Shown here: positions 48,086 through 60,236 of the stretch, one piece after another | How positions within the stretch are numbered: the stretch's first letter is position 1 | Layout of the letters: each line of letters begins with the position of its first letter | Assembly: GCA_013398295.1 (NCBI GenBank) | Contig: VZSF01010124.1 | Location: 124,320-188,319 of the forward strand | DNA from: Chionis minor | Lineage: Eukaryota > Chordata > Aves > Charadriiformes > Chionididae | Direction of reading: 5' to 3' | Length of the DNA stretch: 64,000 nucleotides | Notes under the pieces: generated by a model | Seen by the model: the letters and a program-made list of their open reading frames with translations, nothing else | Told to the model about the DNA's origin: nothing | Databases searched by the model: none | Position numbers and translations under genes: made by a program

Positions 48086-51000
48086 AGGGTTTTCAGAGAG
48101 TCTTCTATTATAAATATGTTTATAGGGAATTGGTTTTACAGAAATAATATCCAATTCTGTAGATATTCTAGCAATCAAAATTCAGATTGTATGTGTATTT
48201 TCAAGATCAGACTTCTGTACTTTCCATATGAAGTTTCTAGCTTTTAAACACCTATTTCACTCAGCTGACTGATATGCAAATTATAAACATTAGAACAGGA
48301 AAAAAGAGATATGAAAAATTATTGTGCACAATAATAAATAAACTCAATTTTGAATTTGCTCAAACATGCCGTCATAGTACCATTGCCCACTGACAACTTA
48401 AGGAATAGAAGGGCTATTTCATTCTACCCTTCCAAACAAAATCCTCAAGAGAGAAAATAAATAACACTTTTAATAATTGAGTCATCTGAAATTGACCTCT
48501 GTTAGCCCCTGAAATACATTCAAATTTCTTTAGTTAATTTAAGTGTGTGAATGACATACTTCTCAAAAATCAGAGTTTTGTGATGAAGAAAAACATGACA
48601 TACCTAACTTACTGCATAGTCTTAATTTTCAGCAGTAAGAGTATTCCTTTTCATCTGCAGTACTCATTTTTTTAATTCTTTTTTTTTTTTCACATGGGGA
48701 AGAAGAGGAAAGGAGAGATACTAAACTCCAGTTTGAAGGATTTTTGTTTCATTTTTACAAATACAGGGGGGTTTAAGTTTGGGGTTTTTTTCTGTTTTCA
48801 ACAAAGGTTATTAATTCAAGTTAATATTAGCCTTTGCTTATGTGACACCTCTAAAACTGTGCAAGATAATTTAAGCCACGTGATACTCTGATAATTACCT
48901 TGAATTTGAACTATTCTTTGTAGGATGCTTCAAATGCTCTTGTGTGGAGTTGAATGTCACTTGAAGAGTCCTCAAATATTTTGCATGTAAGAAAACATAA
49001 TAATAAGCAAGCTTCACTTAAAACTGTCAAACTCTCTGAATCTTTTGAAGTTGAAGAGATTGAACACTGATTAAATTTAGTACTTAAAATGAGTTTATAA
49101 GTCAAATGTTGCTGTTGTATTTATCAAAGAGCAGATGTGCATTCCTGTCCTGTTTACATGGAAGTTCATAGCTGGTACAAATCATAATGCCTCCATTAAG
49201 TCACTTTGAATGTCTTAGAAAAAGCTGAGTCCTAAGACCGCCTAACCCTGGGAGTGGAAGTTGAGGTAGGTCATTCTTTCATACTGGAGATCACAGGGCC
49301 TTTTTTACAGGTTGCCCATTAGTTTTCTATGAGAAAACACTCTTTTCCAGCTTCCCTTGTTGAACATGGATGCCAATCATTATAAGTTTTTCATCTTTGA
49401 CTTTCCAGGCTTGCAGGAGTTGAAAGTGAAATCTGTGACTGCAAGAGTTAGTTTCCCTGTTGCATGGGTTGCCTTGCTCAAAGCTTTTTTTACATGTCAG
49501 GGATCAACATACCTGTTTTTACTCAGCTGCCAGAGAACTGCTGTTAAAACACTGTGGGAAAGAATATCCTGAATGCATCAGTAGGGCTCCAGTTCTTTGT
49601 AGGTCCAGAAGAAATGAATAGGGTTGGAAAAAGCCAAATACAGTTAAATGTGAACATTCATTAGCATCAAGTTTCTCTGTGAATTATTCTCATCCACGTG
49701 CTTGACTTTAAAGGTAAAAGAACGTATCAACAAATAAGAAACCTAACTGTCCCTTTATGGGTTAATGAGTATAGTCTAATTATTCGTATATTGCACATGC
49801 ATGGAAACAGAACTGAAGTTAAACTGAGTTGCACATCTGTGTTCTGAAGAGCTGCATTTTCCCCCTTCAAAATTATCCAGACAAAAAACTAGTCAAGTTT
49901 TACATATTTCATAAGAAACAGACGATGCAGAGTGAGTTTTAAACCAGCAGCAAGTAAATCACCTCATTTCAATTGTTTCAACAATGCAGACCAGTTTGCT
50001 GCCAGCTTGGATTTTCTAATTTTGATTTAAACACATGACTTATAATGACTTTGTTGGGTGGTGGGACTTAGGGATTTATGGTGCACTTGCATGTGGGACT
50101 CTCATCACTGTATGGCAACCCTGTCGTTTTTGTGACAGAGTCTGTTTGACTGGTGCTGAATTTATGATAGAAATAATTCAGAACAGAGTAATAATTTTCC
50201 CTTGGCAATTACACTACCATTTGGTACTTTGTCCCTAAGGGGAAAATGAATGTGCTGGGATCTGTCCATAAGTTCAGCGGCTCAGTGTAAAGAACAAATC
50301 AAGGTCAGAATGCAGCTGAATACACACTGATGTTTCATAATATCATCTAGATCTCCTGCTTTTATCTGGCTCATTAAAAGCTCATGTAAATTAAAGCTTA
50401 TTTTTGATTGCTGTGAGAATTTTAGTGGGAGTTCTTTGTGAGGGCTATTTCATTACCATGTTCACTACTTTCTTTTTCTGTTCATTGCCTCTTTTGTCTG
50501 TAGCAATAGCCACGCTCGCAATTTCTTTAGTGTAAGCAGGATAGTACCTTGCTAAGGGTTGGTGCTTATGATATTATATTATGTCTTAAGCCACTTATAT
50601 ATATGTATAACTTTCGAAAGATTTCTCTCCACCTCTGCCCTTGTCGTAAAAGTGGCATATCACCTTTTCACCACAGTTTGTCAGCAGCCTCTTTAGGCAT
50701 GAAAAACCTGCTGGACCAGGATGTTTGTCTAGAAATATTTTGTCTAATAACTAAAACAGATCTTTTTGCTACCCTGTGTTCCTGTTCTCCTCTTCTCCAC
50801 TTTAGTTCAGTAGGCAACTGTGAAATTGGGAACACAGATGATAAGACAAACCTCATGTGGTGCTGTGTTTCTAATACATGCAAAAGTTTTCATGTGTAAC
50901 AGTGGCTACAGAATGATTGACATACTGATAAACTGATGGGTAAGGACAATTATGTAAAAAGTGATAAAGCAACGAAGCATGTCAAATATGATCTTTTTGG

Positions 51001-51404
51001 TTAAATTTTACTTTTGTAGTCATGTTTTTTAAATGACTCACTATGGAGAATGGCTTAGAGATGGCTTGTAGAGGCTCTTTTTAACTCCTTTCTATGTCAC
51101 CGATGATGTCAGTCAAAACCCTCTAATCTAGAATACAATAAAGAGGGACCCCTGCTTTCTGTAGTTTATACTGAAGCTACATAACCAACCGTTCATTTCA
51201 TTCACATGAAATGGATCTGTTGGTACTCTTCTGGCAATATTTACAGGGCAAAACCCCAGTTATAATACTCTTATTATCATGCCTCTGAGAAGGCAAGTAC
51301 TGAAATTCTAGTCCTACTACAATATCCATTGCTAGAGGCCTATTAAAAAAAACCAAAACAACTAGACAAATTTCTGTCAGGAATGGCATTGGTATGAATC
51401 TGCT

Positions 51405-51470
51405 TTGGGTAGGGGAGAGACTAGATGAGTTCTTAAGGTGGCTTCCAGCCTTTTCATTCCAGATGCTATA
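51405..51470 (+). mobile_element. CR1 LINE 3'-end fragment (degraded)
   Basis: The segment GAGACTAGATGAGTTCTTAA, followed by GGTGGCTTCCAGCC and then CATTCCAGATGCTATA, follows the order GGACTAGATGA..CTT..AGGTCCCTTCCAGCC..ATTCTATGA found at the 3' end of CR1 LINEs, with several substitutions. It is shorter and more diverged than the copy at 24.3 kb. Confidence 0.6.
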
Positions 51471-54400
51471 CGTGAAGTTTTGTAAACTTTTTAACCTGCA
51501 CTTGAGAAATGCTTAACCTGAACATCAGTATGCATTCAGCCACTGTTTGTGGATCAACACTGTTTGATTTGACTATTTTATCTGTTAAGATACTTTCTAA
51601 GACTATCTCAGATTCCTCTGCAGAATTTTTTTGGTTGTAGATATGTGCTTGCTGAGATTCTCAGGCGGCTACTGGAGAAACAGTGTGACTGTTTCTGACA
51701 TAAGCTTGGACATCACAGTATTTCTGTGGTGTTTATGTTTGTTACCTGCTTTCAGTGTAGCCTGTAATCAGTTATTCCCTGAGTGACAAACAATATTTCA
51801 ATTTTCCTCTGAGATGGCTAAGCTGGAAAAGAACTTTATCTCTTAGCCCTGGCTCTCGTGCATTTTGACTTCGGCAGGCAATATCTGATAGTACTTTTGC
51901 TGGACTTTAAGAATAGCGATATGATTGATGGCTAAAAAGACACAAGAAAAATAAGGATTTCTGTCACTGATCTTCCAGTGACATTGTTGGAAGAGAGAGT
52001 GATAAATCGAGCTGCATGTGTAGAGTATGTGCGTAACTTCTCTTATACTTTGTAATGCCTTTGAGTAAATATTTCCAGACAATTATATGACAGGGAAATT
52101 ATTTTACATTTTTCCCTTTGATGGGAAGGTTGCTACTGTTACTTTTCTTATTATTGTAATGATAATTGTTAAACATTTCTGTTTAACATTTCTATGGGTC
52201 TGTGTTTTTCCATCAGAGTTCACAGAGATACTCAGAACAGACTCATTCTGTGTTCTGCCTCCTTTCCTCATGTTGGTTATTACGCTGTAGACAAGTGATT
52301 TTGCTTGGCAATTGTCAGCCAGCTGGTGGTGTATGTTTGTCACAAGTCCTGTGACACTCGTGAGTCTTTGACTATTCCTTCTTATTTTGATGGATGTAAA
52401 AATTTTGCTTTTGCTGACCAGATCTTGTGGAACAATCTTGGAACATAGTTCTTCCAGGCTAGTGAAGGAGCATCCTACAAGCACGCCAGCATCCCTTGGC
52501 TGGTGAGCGAGTTTACCACTGTTCAAGTGAGACAGTGCATCTTGCTGGATGCAGTATCCCCTGGGAAGAGGACTATTGAAATCACTCTTAGCACTGGACA
52601 AGCTTTTAGTGTAAAGTAAAAGAATACAATTATACTAAAATACAAAGCTTAAAAAACCAGTTTCTGTGCTTTGTGAAGATACAGCATCACCAATGATGAT
52701 CCACCATGTGGATATAGCTCACCACACAGTCACACTGCTTTGGCTCGTTTCTGTCTTCTGCTGACCTGGTTGTCATGATAGTCATTCTGTGCCCGAGGAC
52801 AATTCACATAGGTCCTAGATCTGTGATCTGGATTTTAGGACTTCATGGTTCATGGTTTATCTCCTTTATGGTTTAGGGTGAGAGCATGTGGGTCAGCCCA
52901 ACACGTGCTGACAGAGTTTAACATTGATAGTAGCAGCCATAACCGCTTTCCCTCAAAATCACGATCTGAAGTGATGAATCTTTTCTCATTTATATAACAA
53001 TGTCATCCACAAGGACCTCCCCTCATCCCCATCCCTGCTCTCAGGACTGTTGATGTGGGGGGTTGATTTTGATGATACTGTGCATAAGCTCTTCAAGCAT
53101 CATACCTAGAAAGAGAAGGAAGTTCAGGAGTAAATAGGAAAAACTCTGACTTTGCCACAGTCTGTTTTTGTGAGAAGGAATATACCCTTAGGGAAACAAC
53201 AGAAAAAGTTGGGGACAGAGGGAGAGGCAGGCAGAATTGAATGGGCTGATAAATTTGGAAGTTAGAAGCAGTGAGTGATGAGAGTAACATTTTCAGTTCT
53301 GAACAGCATGAGTATGAGTGAAGAATCATGATTTTGAAACTGATTAAGAGCTCAGGAATAAGGGAGAGAGATCTCTGAGTTCAATTCTTTTGTGTCTATG
53401 GAGAAGTTAAGCTTAAAAAGAAATAATCTGTTTGTTTTGCAGTGATGATTTCCCTTTTGCACTTAGCATAGAGAGATTTAATTTTGGAAGCATGATCCTA
53501 ATGTCCATTAGTGCAGCTATAATAAACATTCATCTGTTTATTCCTTAAGCAGCATGTTTCCTAGAGCTATTCCTCTTGTTCCTTGCTCTACACTTTCTCA
53601 TGCCAATCAAATTATCAGTAACAATAATCACAAATCCCATTAGGAACTAATTACATATATGCAACTTCAAGCTAGTTTACCTCTTTGCTAACATTATCTC
53701 CAAGATTTTTAACTGCAGTCAATCCAGCTTGCTTCTGGCCCTGTTAATTATGATTACTCATCTTTACAAAGTATTAAGACCTAGCGCTCATCCTAGTGAT
53801 ATTCTGCTTCTTCAGAAATAAGAAAGACCTATAAAATGGACTTTCTCTGTCTTCAAATACATTGAACTCTGTCCACCATCTGCTCTGAGAGCTTCACCAT
53901 TCTCATTTCATATCTGCTCAATTCCTAAGTGACACAGTGAGCTCTCCAAGTGATCTTGTTTTTCTTGCTTGAGTATGTTCTGTAATGGGAGTTGAGAATG
54001 GAGCCTTGCTGACAAAATATGGACAAACAGGACATGAAGAAGACTGGAGAGTAGGTCATCATAAGGACATGGGGTAGATACTACATAAAGTCACTTCTTT
54101 CCCGAGAAGTTGAAAGGAACAGATGTAATTGTTCCAATAGAGAGTGTGGAAAAACAATGGCTTACATGGATGTGGTGCACCTTGCAAGGAAACTATGGGT
54201 TTGGACCATACCAAAAAAGAACAATATATTTCAAATATTTCAGCACAGTAGGTTTTATATGGTGTTACAACTGAGATAAAAAAATTATATCAGCATGTAT
54301 GTATTGGTTCATTTCCATAATAATCTGTATAATTTTCTTTGTTTGCTGTATGCATACATCTCTTCCCCCGTGTGTTACGGAAATGAAGGGAAATGTTTGC

Positions 54401-55505
54401 AACCAACAAGGAGAAAACATAGTCTATGAAGATATGTCATACTGTAGTCTATGTTAAAGTGAAACTTGTGGAATCCAACTTGCTGACTTTAAGTGTTTAA
54501 TGAAAATAGAGTCATTATCTCCTCTCTAGGCAGGTAGAGAACTCCTTTGGGATTTAAACACATGCATCAGAGAAGAATAGACGTGTACGTTTCTAAAAGT
54601 TCACACCCACAGGGTTACACTTTGTTTCTGTAGTCTGCATAGTTAAGAAAAAACGCCGTTCTGAAAAGGAAAATGAGAGCAAATCCTAACGCTTGATGTT
54701 TCCAGTACTCAGTTTTAAAAAGCAGCTTTACAATGCTTGTGTCTGTATTGCACTTTACTTGTAAAGCTATTAAAAAGCCTGCCTGAAACCCTGCTAAACT
54801 CTTTCCCTTGCAGGGAGGGATCTTTTACGACTGTAAAAGAAGGGGGCAAAACTCTAGCTGATTGATTTATAAATATCTGCAAAAAAAATCAGTTATAGGG
54901 AAAGGGGTGAAACATCCTTAACCAAAGTGATGTCACTGAATGCTACCTCAGTTTAATAAAATTAGTCATTACAAAATGGCTGATGGTGGATAGAAGACAA
55001 GGCAGCACTAAAGGAGAGAGAAAAAAGTGGGGAGGAGAACTGTAAAACTAAAGGTTGCTTCTTCTCCATTAGTTCTTCCCAATTGCCCATGGCCAGTAGA
55101 AATGTTCTCTGAAGCAAAATGCCTTGGGTAGTTGATTTTATGCAGACAGCTTTTTATCTCACAAATCATCAAAGCAGCACCTTCCTTTTGTTTTTTGCTT
55201 CAAGTCAGTTACTTAATTGTTCATGTCTTTTATAGCCACAGGAATCCATAAAAAGTAGGTATAGCTTGTCTGGTTTTCTTTCATGTGTGTTCATGCCTTC
55301 CTTCATCCAATAAGTACACAAGCACATGTGTTGGGAGAGACTGTGAGTTGCTGTTTTTTATAAGGTTGACTTTTATGTCATTATAATGTGATGAGTTTAT
55401 TGTGTTTTTCTGCCTTTTAGTTTCATTTGGGAAAAAAAAGTCATTTTTACCTCATCATGTATCTTCTGCAAAAACAATTTAATATTAACTTACTTTATTT
55501 TGCAG

Positions 55506-55653
55506 AGCTGGTTATTTGCCTCAGAATATTCCTTTGGAGATTATCAGATACCTTTCAGAGGAGAAGGATTTTCTACCTTGGCATGCTGCCAGCCGAGCTC
55601 TTTATCCTCTAGATAAATTGCTAGACCGCACAGAAAACTACAACATCTTCAAT
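55506..55653 (+). CDS. TRHDE: TRHDE exon (148 nt): helical domain
   Basis: The first base completes an Arg codon. The frame reads AGYLPQNIPLEIIRYLSEEK, DFLPWHAASRALYPLDKLLD, RTENYNIFN. Motifs such as L-x-Y-L-x-x-E-x-D-F-x-P-W-x-A-A are typical of the C-terminal helical domain of M1 aminopeptidases, and the match to TRHDE is near identical. The acceptor is TTTATTTTGCAG. The donor AAT/GTATGA is weak (no G at -1). Beginning 17 nt after the exon is a 250-nt pyrimidine tract. The length is not a multiple of three, so skipping would shift the frame. Intron retention would stop after one codon. Confidence 0.97.
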
Positions 55654-55670
55654 GTATGAGATACAGCCTG

Positions 55671-55920
55671 CCTTCCCTCCTTCCCTTTCCTTCTCTGTCT
55701 TTTCTTCTTCCCTCCTTCCCTTCTCTCTCTTTTTTCCTTCCCTTTCTCTCCTTCTCTCCTTCTCTCCTTTCTCTTTTTTCCTTCCTTTTCTTTCTTTCTC
55801 TTTCTTTCGTTCTTTCTTTCTCTCTCTTTTTTCCTTCCTTTTTGTTCTTTCTCTCTCTTTTTTCCTTACTTTTCATTCTTTCTTTTCTTTCTTTCTCTCT
55901 CTCTCTCTTTCTCACTTTTC
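55671..55920 (+). repeat. Polypyrimidine tract with internal tandem units
   Basis: About 250 nt that is almost purely C/T on the + strand, with only a handful of G or A interruptions (for example near 55697, 55809, 55844, 55868 and 55875). A subunit of the form TCTCTCTTTTTTCCTTCC recurs, most clearly as two copies about 32 nt apart after 55818. The open frames over it (Ser/Phe/Leu-rich on +, Arg/Lys/Glu-rich on -) are artefacts of low complexity. Confidence 0.95.
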
Positions 55921-56762
55921 ATTGCTAAAAGTTGAACTATTTCCCAGTTAGATACTGTAAATGACCTAGGGATATTAGCTTTCTTCCTAGTTTTTCTTTA
56001 TTTAAACATAGCAGTTGTCAAGCTTTGGTTCATTTGCATTTGAACAGTGGTAACTGTTGTTTGAGGCATATGTGATTAGTAGAAGGAAAGGTAATTAACC
56101 CTTCTATAAAATGATAAATAAAGTATTTCACTTGAAAGAGCCAAAGTAATCTATTTCCAGATTTTCTCTTTTGAGGAGCCCCACAGCGATATTTAGATTG
56201 ATGCCCAAGCTCAGCAAGGACACCAAATGCAGGCACAACTGAACGGGATGCGTGCAACTGAAGTAAACATTTGTAGTCTTTATTTCATAAAAAAAGTTGT
56301 GGTGAATTCAATGCAGTTACCTTAATTAACAAGGATTAGATCACCATTGAATTAAAAGCCCATTCATAATTGGGTCCAAAGGGACAGCAGCAACATGTAG
56401 CAGTAGATAATTAAGATAGACATGACAAATATTTTAACATTTTACTTGAAATTAAAAAAAAAAAATCCTAGCTAAGCTGAAACATGTTTGATGAAGTACA
56501 CAGGATTTGATTGCAGCCAGTGACAATTATAAAGTCTTGGGTATTTTTTTATTCACTATTACTCGCTAATTTTACATAGTCTACATATTTTCAGTGGCAA
56601 GCATACTGTAATTTTGTGTTATTTTGTAAAGCTTTCAAATGAAGGAACTCTCTAAAGCCTGAAATGCTTAAAGGTGCTTTTTTCTTCTTAAACATGAATT
56701 TGCTTGTGTGTGTGTCCAGAGACACACATGCTGAGAAAGCATGAAGCTAGAGGTGGCTGGAT

Positions 56763-56819
56763 TTATGTATATATATGTAGAAGTACATGCACACATATAT
56801 ATACACACACACATACACA
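56763..56819 (+). repeat. TA/CA microsatellite (interrupted)
   Basis: An alternation of TATATAT, ACACATATATATACACACACACA and TACACA blocks with short interruptions. It is simple dinucleotide sequence of a kind that is usually polymorphic. Confidence 0.85.
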
Positions 56820-57963
56820 GTTACCTGCTGACATGAAAATTATTTTTGTAGAACATGTACTACAGATTGATAAAGACATGTTGAGATGCTTTCTTTATGA
56901 AACTTCTCTGTGGGCCTACATGCAAATCCAAGCCATAATATAAAATGATGTGGAAATAACTTCCATGTTTAGTCTGTTGCTAACCGCACAGAAAAATTCG
57001 TACAAGTTTGCCATTGCTATTTTACTTTTAAACATGGCTGTGTAAAGAAAACACAATTTTAATAAAAAAACCCAGTAAAATTAATGGCTGGGTTGTTTTT
57101 TATCACTGCTGATGAGAGCTTTGAAAGCAGAGGAAATAAAAAGTCTTTTTAGTCACAGAATAATGTATCTGCTAGAGAAAGCTGCACTATGAATCTCCTT
57201 TTGTGTTGACATCATATATACATGCCCATGCATCCACAATAATAAAATGGATGCAATCCTATGTTGTTCTTTATATCTCATTTCTCTTTTTCAAATTGGT
57301 AAATTCCACTGGCAAAAGATTGTACTGAATGCAATGACAGTGGTTTTCTTCACATCTGGCCAGAATATGTAAATATGTCTCCTCTGTAAAAAATAAAAAT
57401 AAGCTAAAATACATCTTGGGCTTTTGTTCTTTAAGCACACAAAGAACCTAAACTTAAAGCATAGTGTCATTTAAATGTACAAAGCTCATTTGCAGCCACA
57501 TTGTTCAGTATTCTGAAGTCAATTGACTGTACTTACATAACATTTTTGCCATGGCTGTGGGTATTAAAACAATGTTCTTTCAAAAGTGGACATGCATGGT
57601 GTAGTCGAGATTTGCCATAGAGTAGAAATTAAGCTGTTGACACTCCTGCAACTTCTCAGCTGTGTGTTGTGAGTTCAAAATAGCATGTAAGAAACCCTTC
57701 TTAAATTGATGGGGTTTATAACAATAAATAGTCTTATTCTAGACATCTAGTTAAAGAGCTGTTCTTTAGATTCCTTCTCACTGTAGCAGTGAAGGAGGAT
57801 TATATGTGGACATGTTGCTTTGCTAAATGCAAATCAAAATGTTTGGAAAGTCAGACGTTATTTGAGGGTAGAAAGAGAGACAAAACCTCAGTAGTCAGTA
57901 GTATTTCAGTTTCAAATAAAAATTAAATGTTAACATTAAATATGTTTTTCTTTTCCCCCTCAG

Positions 57964-58061
57964 GAGTATATTTTAAGACAAGTTGCATCAATGTATCTTA
58001 AGCTTGGATGGCCAACGAATAATTTAAACAAATCACTTGTTCAAGCATCATACCAACATGA
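57964..58061 (+). CDS. TRHDE: TRHDE exon (98 nt): helical domain
   Basis: The exon encodes EYILRQVASMYLKLGWPTNN, then LNKSLVQASYQH, plus the first two bases of a Glu codon. It belongs to the C-terminal helical domain; the L-G-W-P segment is a family landmark. NKS is an N-glycosylation sequon, matching a sequon at the same place in mammals. The acceptor CTTTTCCCCCTCAG is strong. The donor TGA/GTACTG is weak (C at +4, T at +5). Reading on into the intron keeps the frame open for 27 codons and then stops at 58144-58146. Confidence 0.97.
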
Positions 58062-58553
58062 GTACTGTTATATTTCTTTTTTTATTGTTTGTTTGCGGGA
58101 TGTAGTTGTAATAATGCACTCTCCTACAATTTTGTGTCCTCTTTAGCATGTCATACTTTCCTAGCTCTGTCATCCTTCTGTTTTCCCTTTCTGGGCTAGA
58201 GGGAGAGCAGCAAGATGCTGTGAGGTGAATTCCTTTTTCCTGAGTTTGGAGAACGTGATTTCCTATGCCTTAATGTAATATTTGACTGCACTGGATATTT
58301 AAGAGCTTGGACTCACGTGACCACAGAGGTCAGGAAGAGTGCATAAGTGTAAATGGGGGCTGGTTTTGCTCCACAACCTTCCTTTAGTTGTTGCTGCTGT
58401 AGGCATTACGTTGACACTGAGATTTGTATAGCTGGATTATCTTTGATATGTTGCCCAACTCTCAGTTGCCGCCGCTGTTATAAGAAATAGCTTTTTGTAA
58501 ACATTCAAGCTCATTCATTAATGCAGCCTTATTGCTCTCTTTAATTTGGACAG
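58062..58553 (+). other. TRHDE: TRHDE short intron, 492 nt
   Basis: Phase-2 intron with a weak donor (GTACTG) and the acceptor TTTAATTTGGACAG, whose pyrimidine tract is interrupted next to the AG. The first 80 nt are open in the TRHDE frame and encode a hydrophobic tail before a TAG. I see no AATAAA signal inside this intron, so a truncated transcript would need intron retention and not internal polyadenylation. Confidence 0.93.
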
Positions 58554-58661
58554 AGAGCTGCGTCGGGAAGTCATCATGTTGGCCTGCAGCTTCGGTAACA
58601 AACACTGTCACCAGCAGGCTGCAACGTTAATCTCGGATTGGATTTCTAGTAACAGGAACCG
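58554..58661 (+). CDS. TRHDE: TRHDE exon (108 nt): helical domain with CX6C pair
   Basis: The first base completes Glu. The frame reads ELRREVIMLACSFGNKHCHQ, QAATLISDWISSNRN, and ends with the first two bases of an Arg codon. The two cysteines in ACSFGNKHC are spaced C-x6-C, as in the conserved disulfide of the helical domain of aminopeptidase N and relatives. The donor CCG/GTAAGC is good, and retention of the next intron would stop at once (CGG TAA). The following exon (human IPLNVRDIVY region) is not found before the window ends. Confidence 0.97.
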
Positions 58662-60220
58662 GTAAGCAGAACTGAAATGTGTATTTCTCATTGCTCTTAC
58701 TCAGAGGCAATCCAGCTGGCATGCTCTCCCTCTCCTGCCCGCCCCCATCTGCAGTGCCCCCTTCTGCAGAGTGGTATGGGGGTAAGCAGAGGTCACTGGC
58801 TGTTATTTCAAAACGTCTGCAGGGCTTCAGAATTAATTATTTGACTTTGCATGTATGAGTGGGTGAAGGGGACACCCAGGTAGCCTCTGCCCGCTCCTGA
58901 TAAATTGCTGTCAGATAATTATAGAAGGCGAGAAGATGGGTTTTAAGGAGGGGTTTAAAGGAAGAAAGATTAGTGAACACCACATTGGCAGACAAACACA
59001 GAGCCGGTGTCAGGGCAAGAGAGCAGAAGATGCTAAGTGATTAAAGAGGTGAGAGAGGTTAGAGGTAGAAGGACAGAGAAGTAAGAAAAGGGATGAAACA
59101 ATGTACTTGAGGGAAATGTTATGAAGTACTTGAGGGTGAATACTTGGAAAATATGTGATTCAGGAAAACATGGAAAAGCTCATGTAAGGTTTCAGAGAGA
59201 GAATAATATGACAGCTGATGTGTTGAGCATTGGTAGCACTGTAGTGGTTTGACAGCAGCTATGTAACTTAGGCTGTCCAGACACAGGTTTATTCAGCTGA
59301 GGCAGGGCAACATGGACTGTGGATGGTGTATGAAGTTTGTCTTTTAAAGGCAAGCGTCTAAGAAATGTTAAATTACTGAAAATACAAATAATTCAAGTAT
59401 ATAGTGATCTATGGACAATGACATAAGTACAGAGTATTGGTTAAGACCATGACTTCTTGAGAAAGAATGATGAATTTTCTGATTATGTGGATGTAGAAGT
59501 ATTTGCATAAGTACATAACATGATATTTTGTTTTAAAGGAAAATATTTTACTTTCAAGTAACAAAGAGAAGAGAAAGGTCTTATATTTGTAGTCCCATTC
59601 TTACATTAGCTCTGCAAACGGATCGGATGTCTACAGGCATATAGGCATGTAGAATTTTTCAAAGACATCTTGGGCCAATCAGGTGTTAGTTTGCAATTAA
59701 AATACATCTGTCTGTTTTTGTAATCTTTGAAAATCCTTTACAGGTTTACCCAGTTACATAATTACCTAAGTGTCTCTTAAAACCAACCATGAACTGAGCA
59801 TGAATGGAAATTGCATTCCTATTAGACTTTGAAACTCCTGAAAAAAAAAAAATCATGAAACTATGACTATGTACCTTTAAATAAGATGTGTGTGAAGGAA
59901 AGGGTTTTCTTGTTTAAGATAATACCAGGTATATTTACTATGAAATATATGACCCAGGGTTTTATATGAATGCCTATCGTCAGCAGCAACAGTCAGTATG
60001 AGACTATTCAAAGATGAGATTAAAGAGGAAGAATCATTGGAAACTGCAGAAGTAATTTACTTAGATATTCATTTGCAAAATTAGTTAATCAAGCCTAGCA
60101 TGATCTATTAGCGTGCACAGCAGTAGATTATTCAGTGTTAAAAAAGCTGTCACCCTGCAAAGCTTTCTTCTATCCTGTGTCTTCATCCTTTCCAACAGGA
60201 TTGAAGAAGGAGGGATCAGG

Positions 60221-60236
60221 AAAAAAAAAAAAAAAA
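60221..60236 (+). repeat. Poly-A run (A16)
   Basis: Sixteen consecutive A residues in AT-rich intron, without an identifiable retroposon upstream. Confidence 0.85.

Larger units (their letters stand above)
39414..55505 (+). other. TRHDE: TRHDE intron, 16,092 nt
   Basis: Phase-2 intron. It contains a T/G-rich tract just after the donor (39544-39597), a CpG-bearing stretch at about 41.8-42.2 kb, a MIR-like SINE (47970-48085), a CR1 3' end (51405-51470) and an antisense open frame of 165 codons at 52104-52601 without recognisable homology. AT-rich stretches near 45.64-45.90 and 50.26-50.42 kb look like possible conserved non-coding elements. No exon is seen. Confidence 0.9.
55654..57963 (+). 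other. TRHDE: TRHDE intron, 2,310 nt
   Basis: Phase-0 intron. Its first part is dominated by the pyrimidine tract (55671-55920). A TA/CA microsatellite lies at about 56763-56819 and an A run at 56454-56465. The rest is AT-rich with no exon. Confidence 0.9.

Noticed and set aside
55649..55951. Three overlapping open frames of 88-99 codons over the pyrimidine tract
   Set aside because: They are low-complexity Ser/Phe/Leu or Arg/Lys/Glu translations of a C/T repeat, and they begin in or next to the TRHDE exon in the wrong frame.
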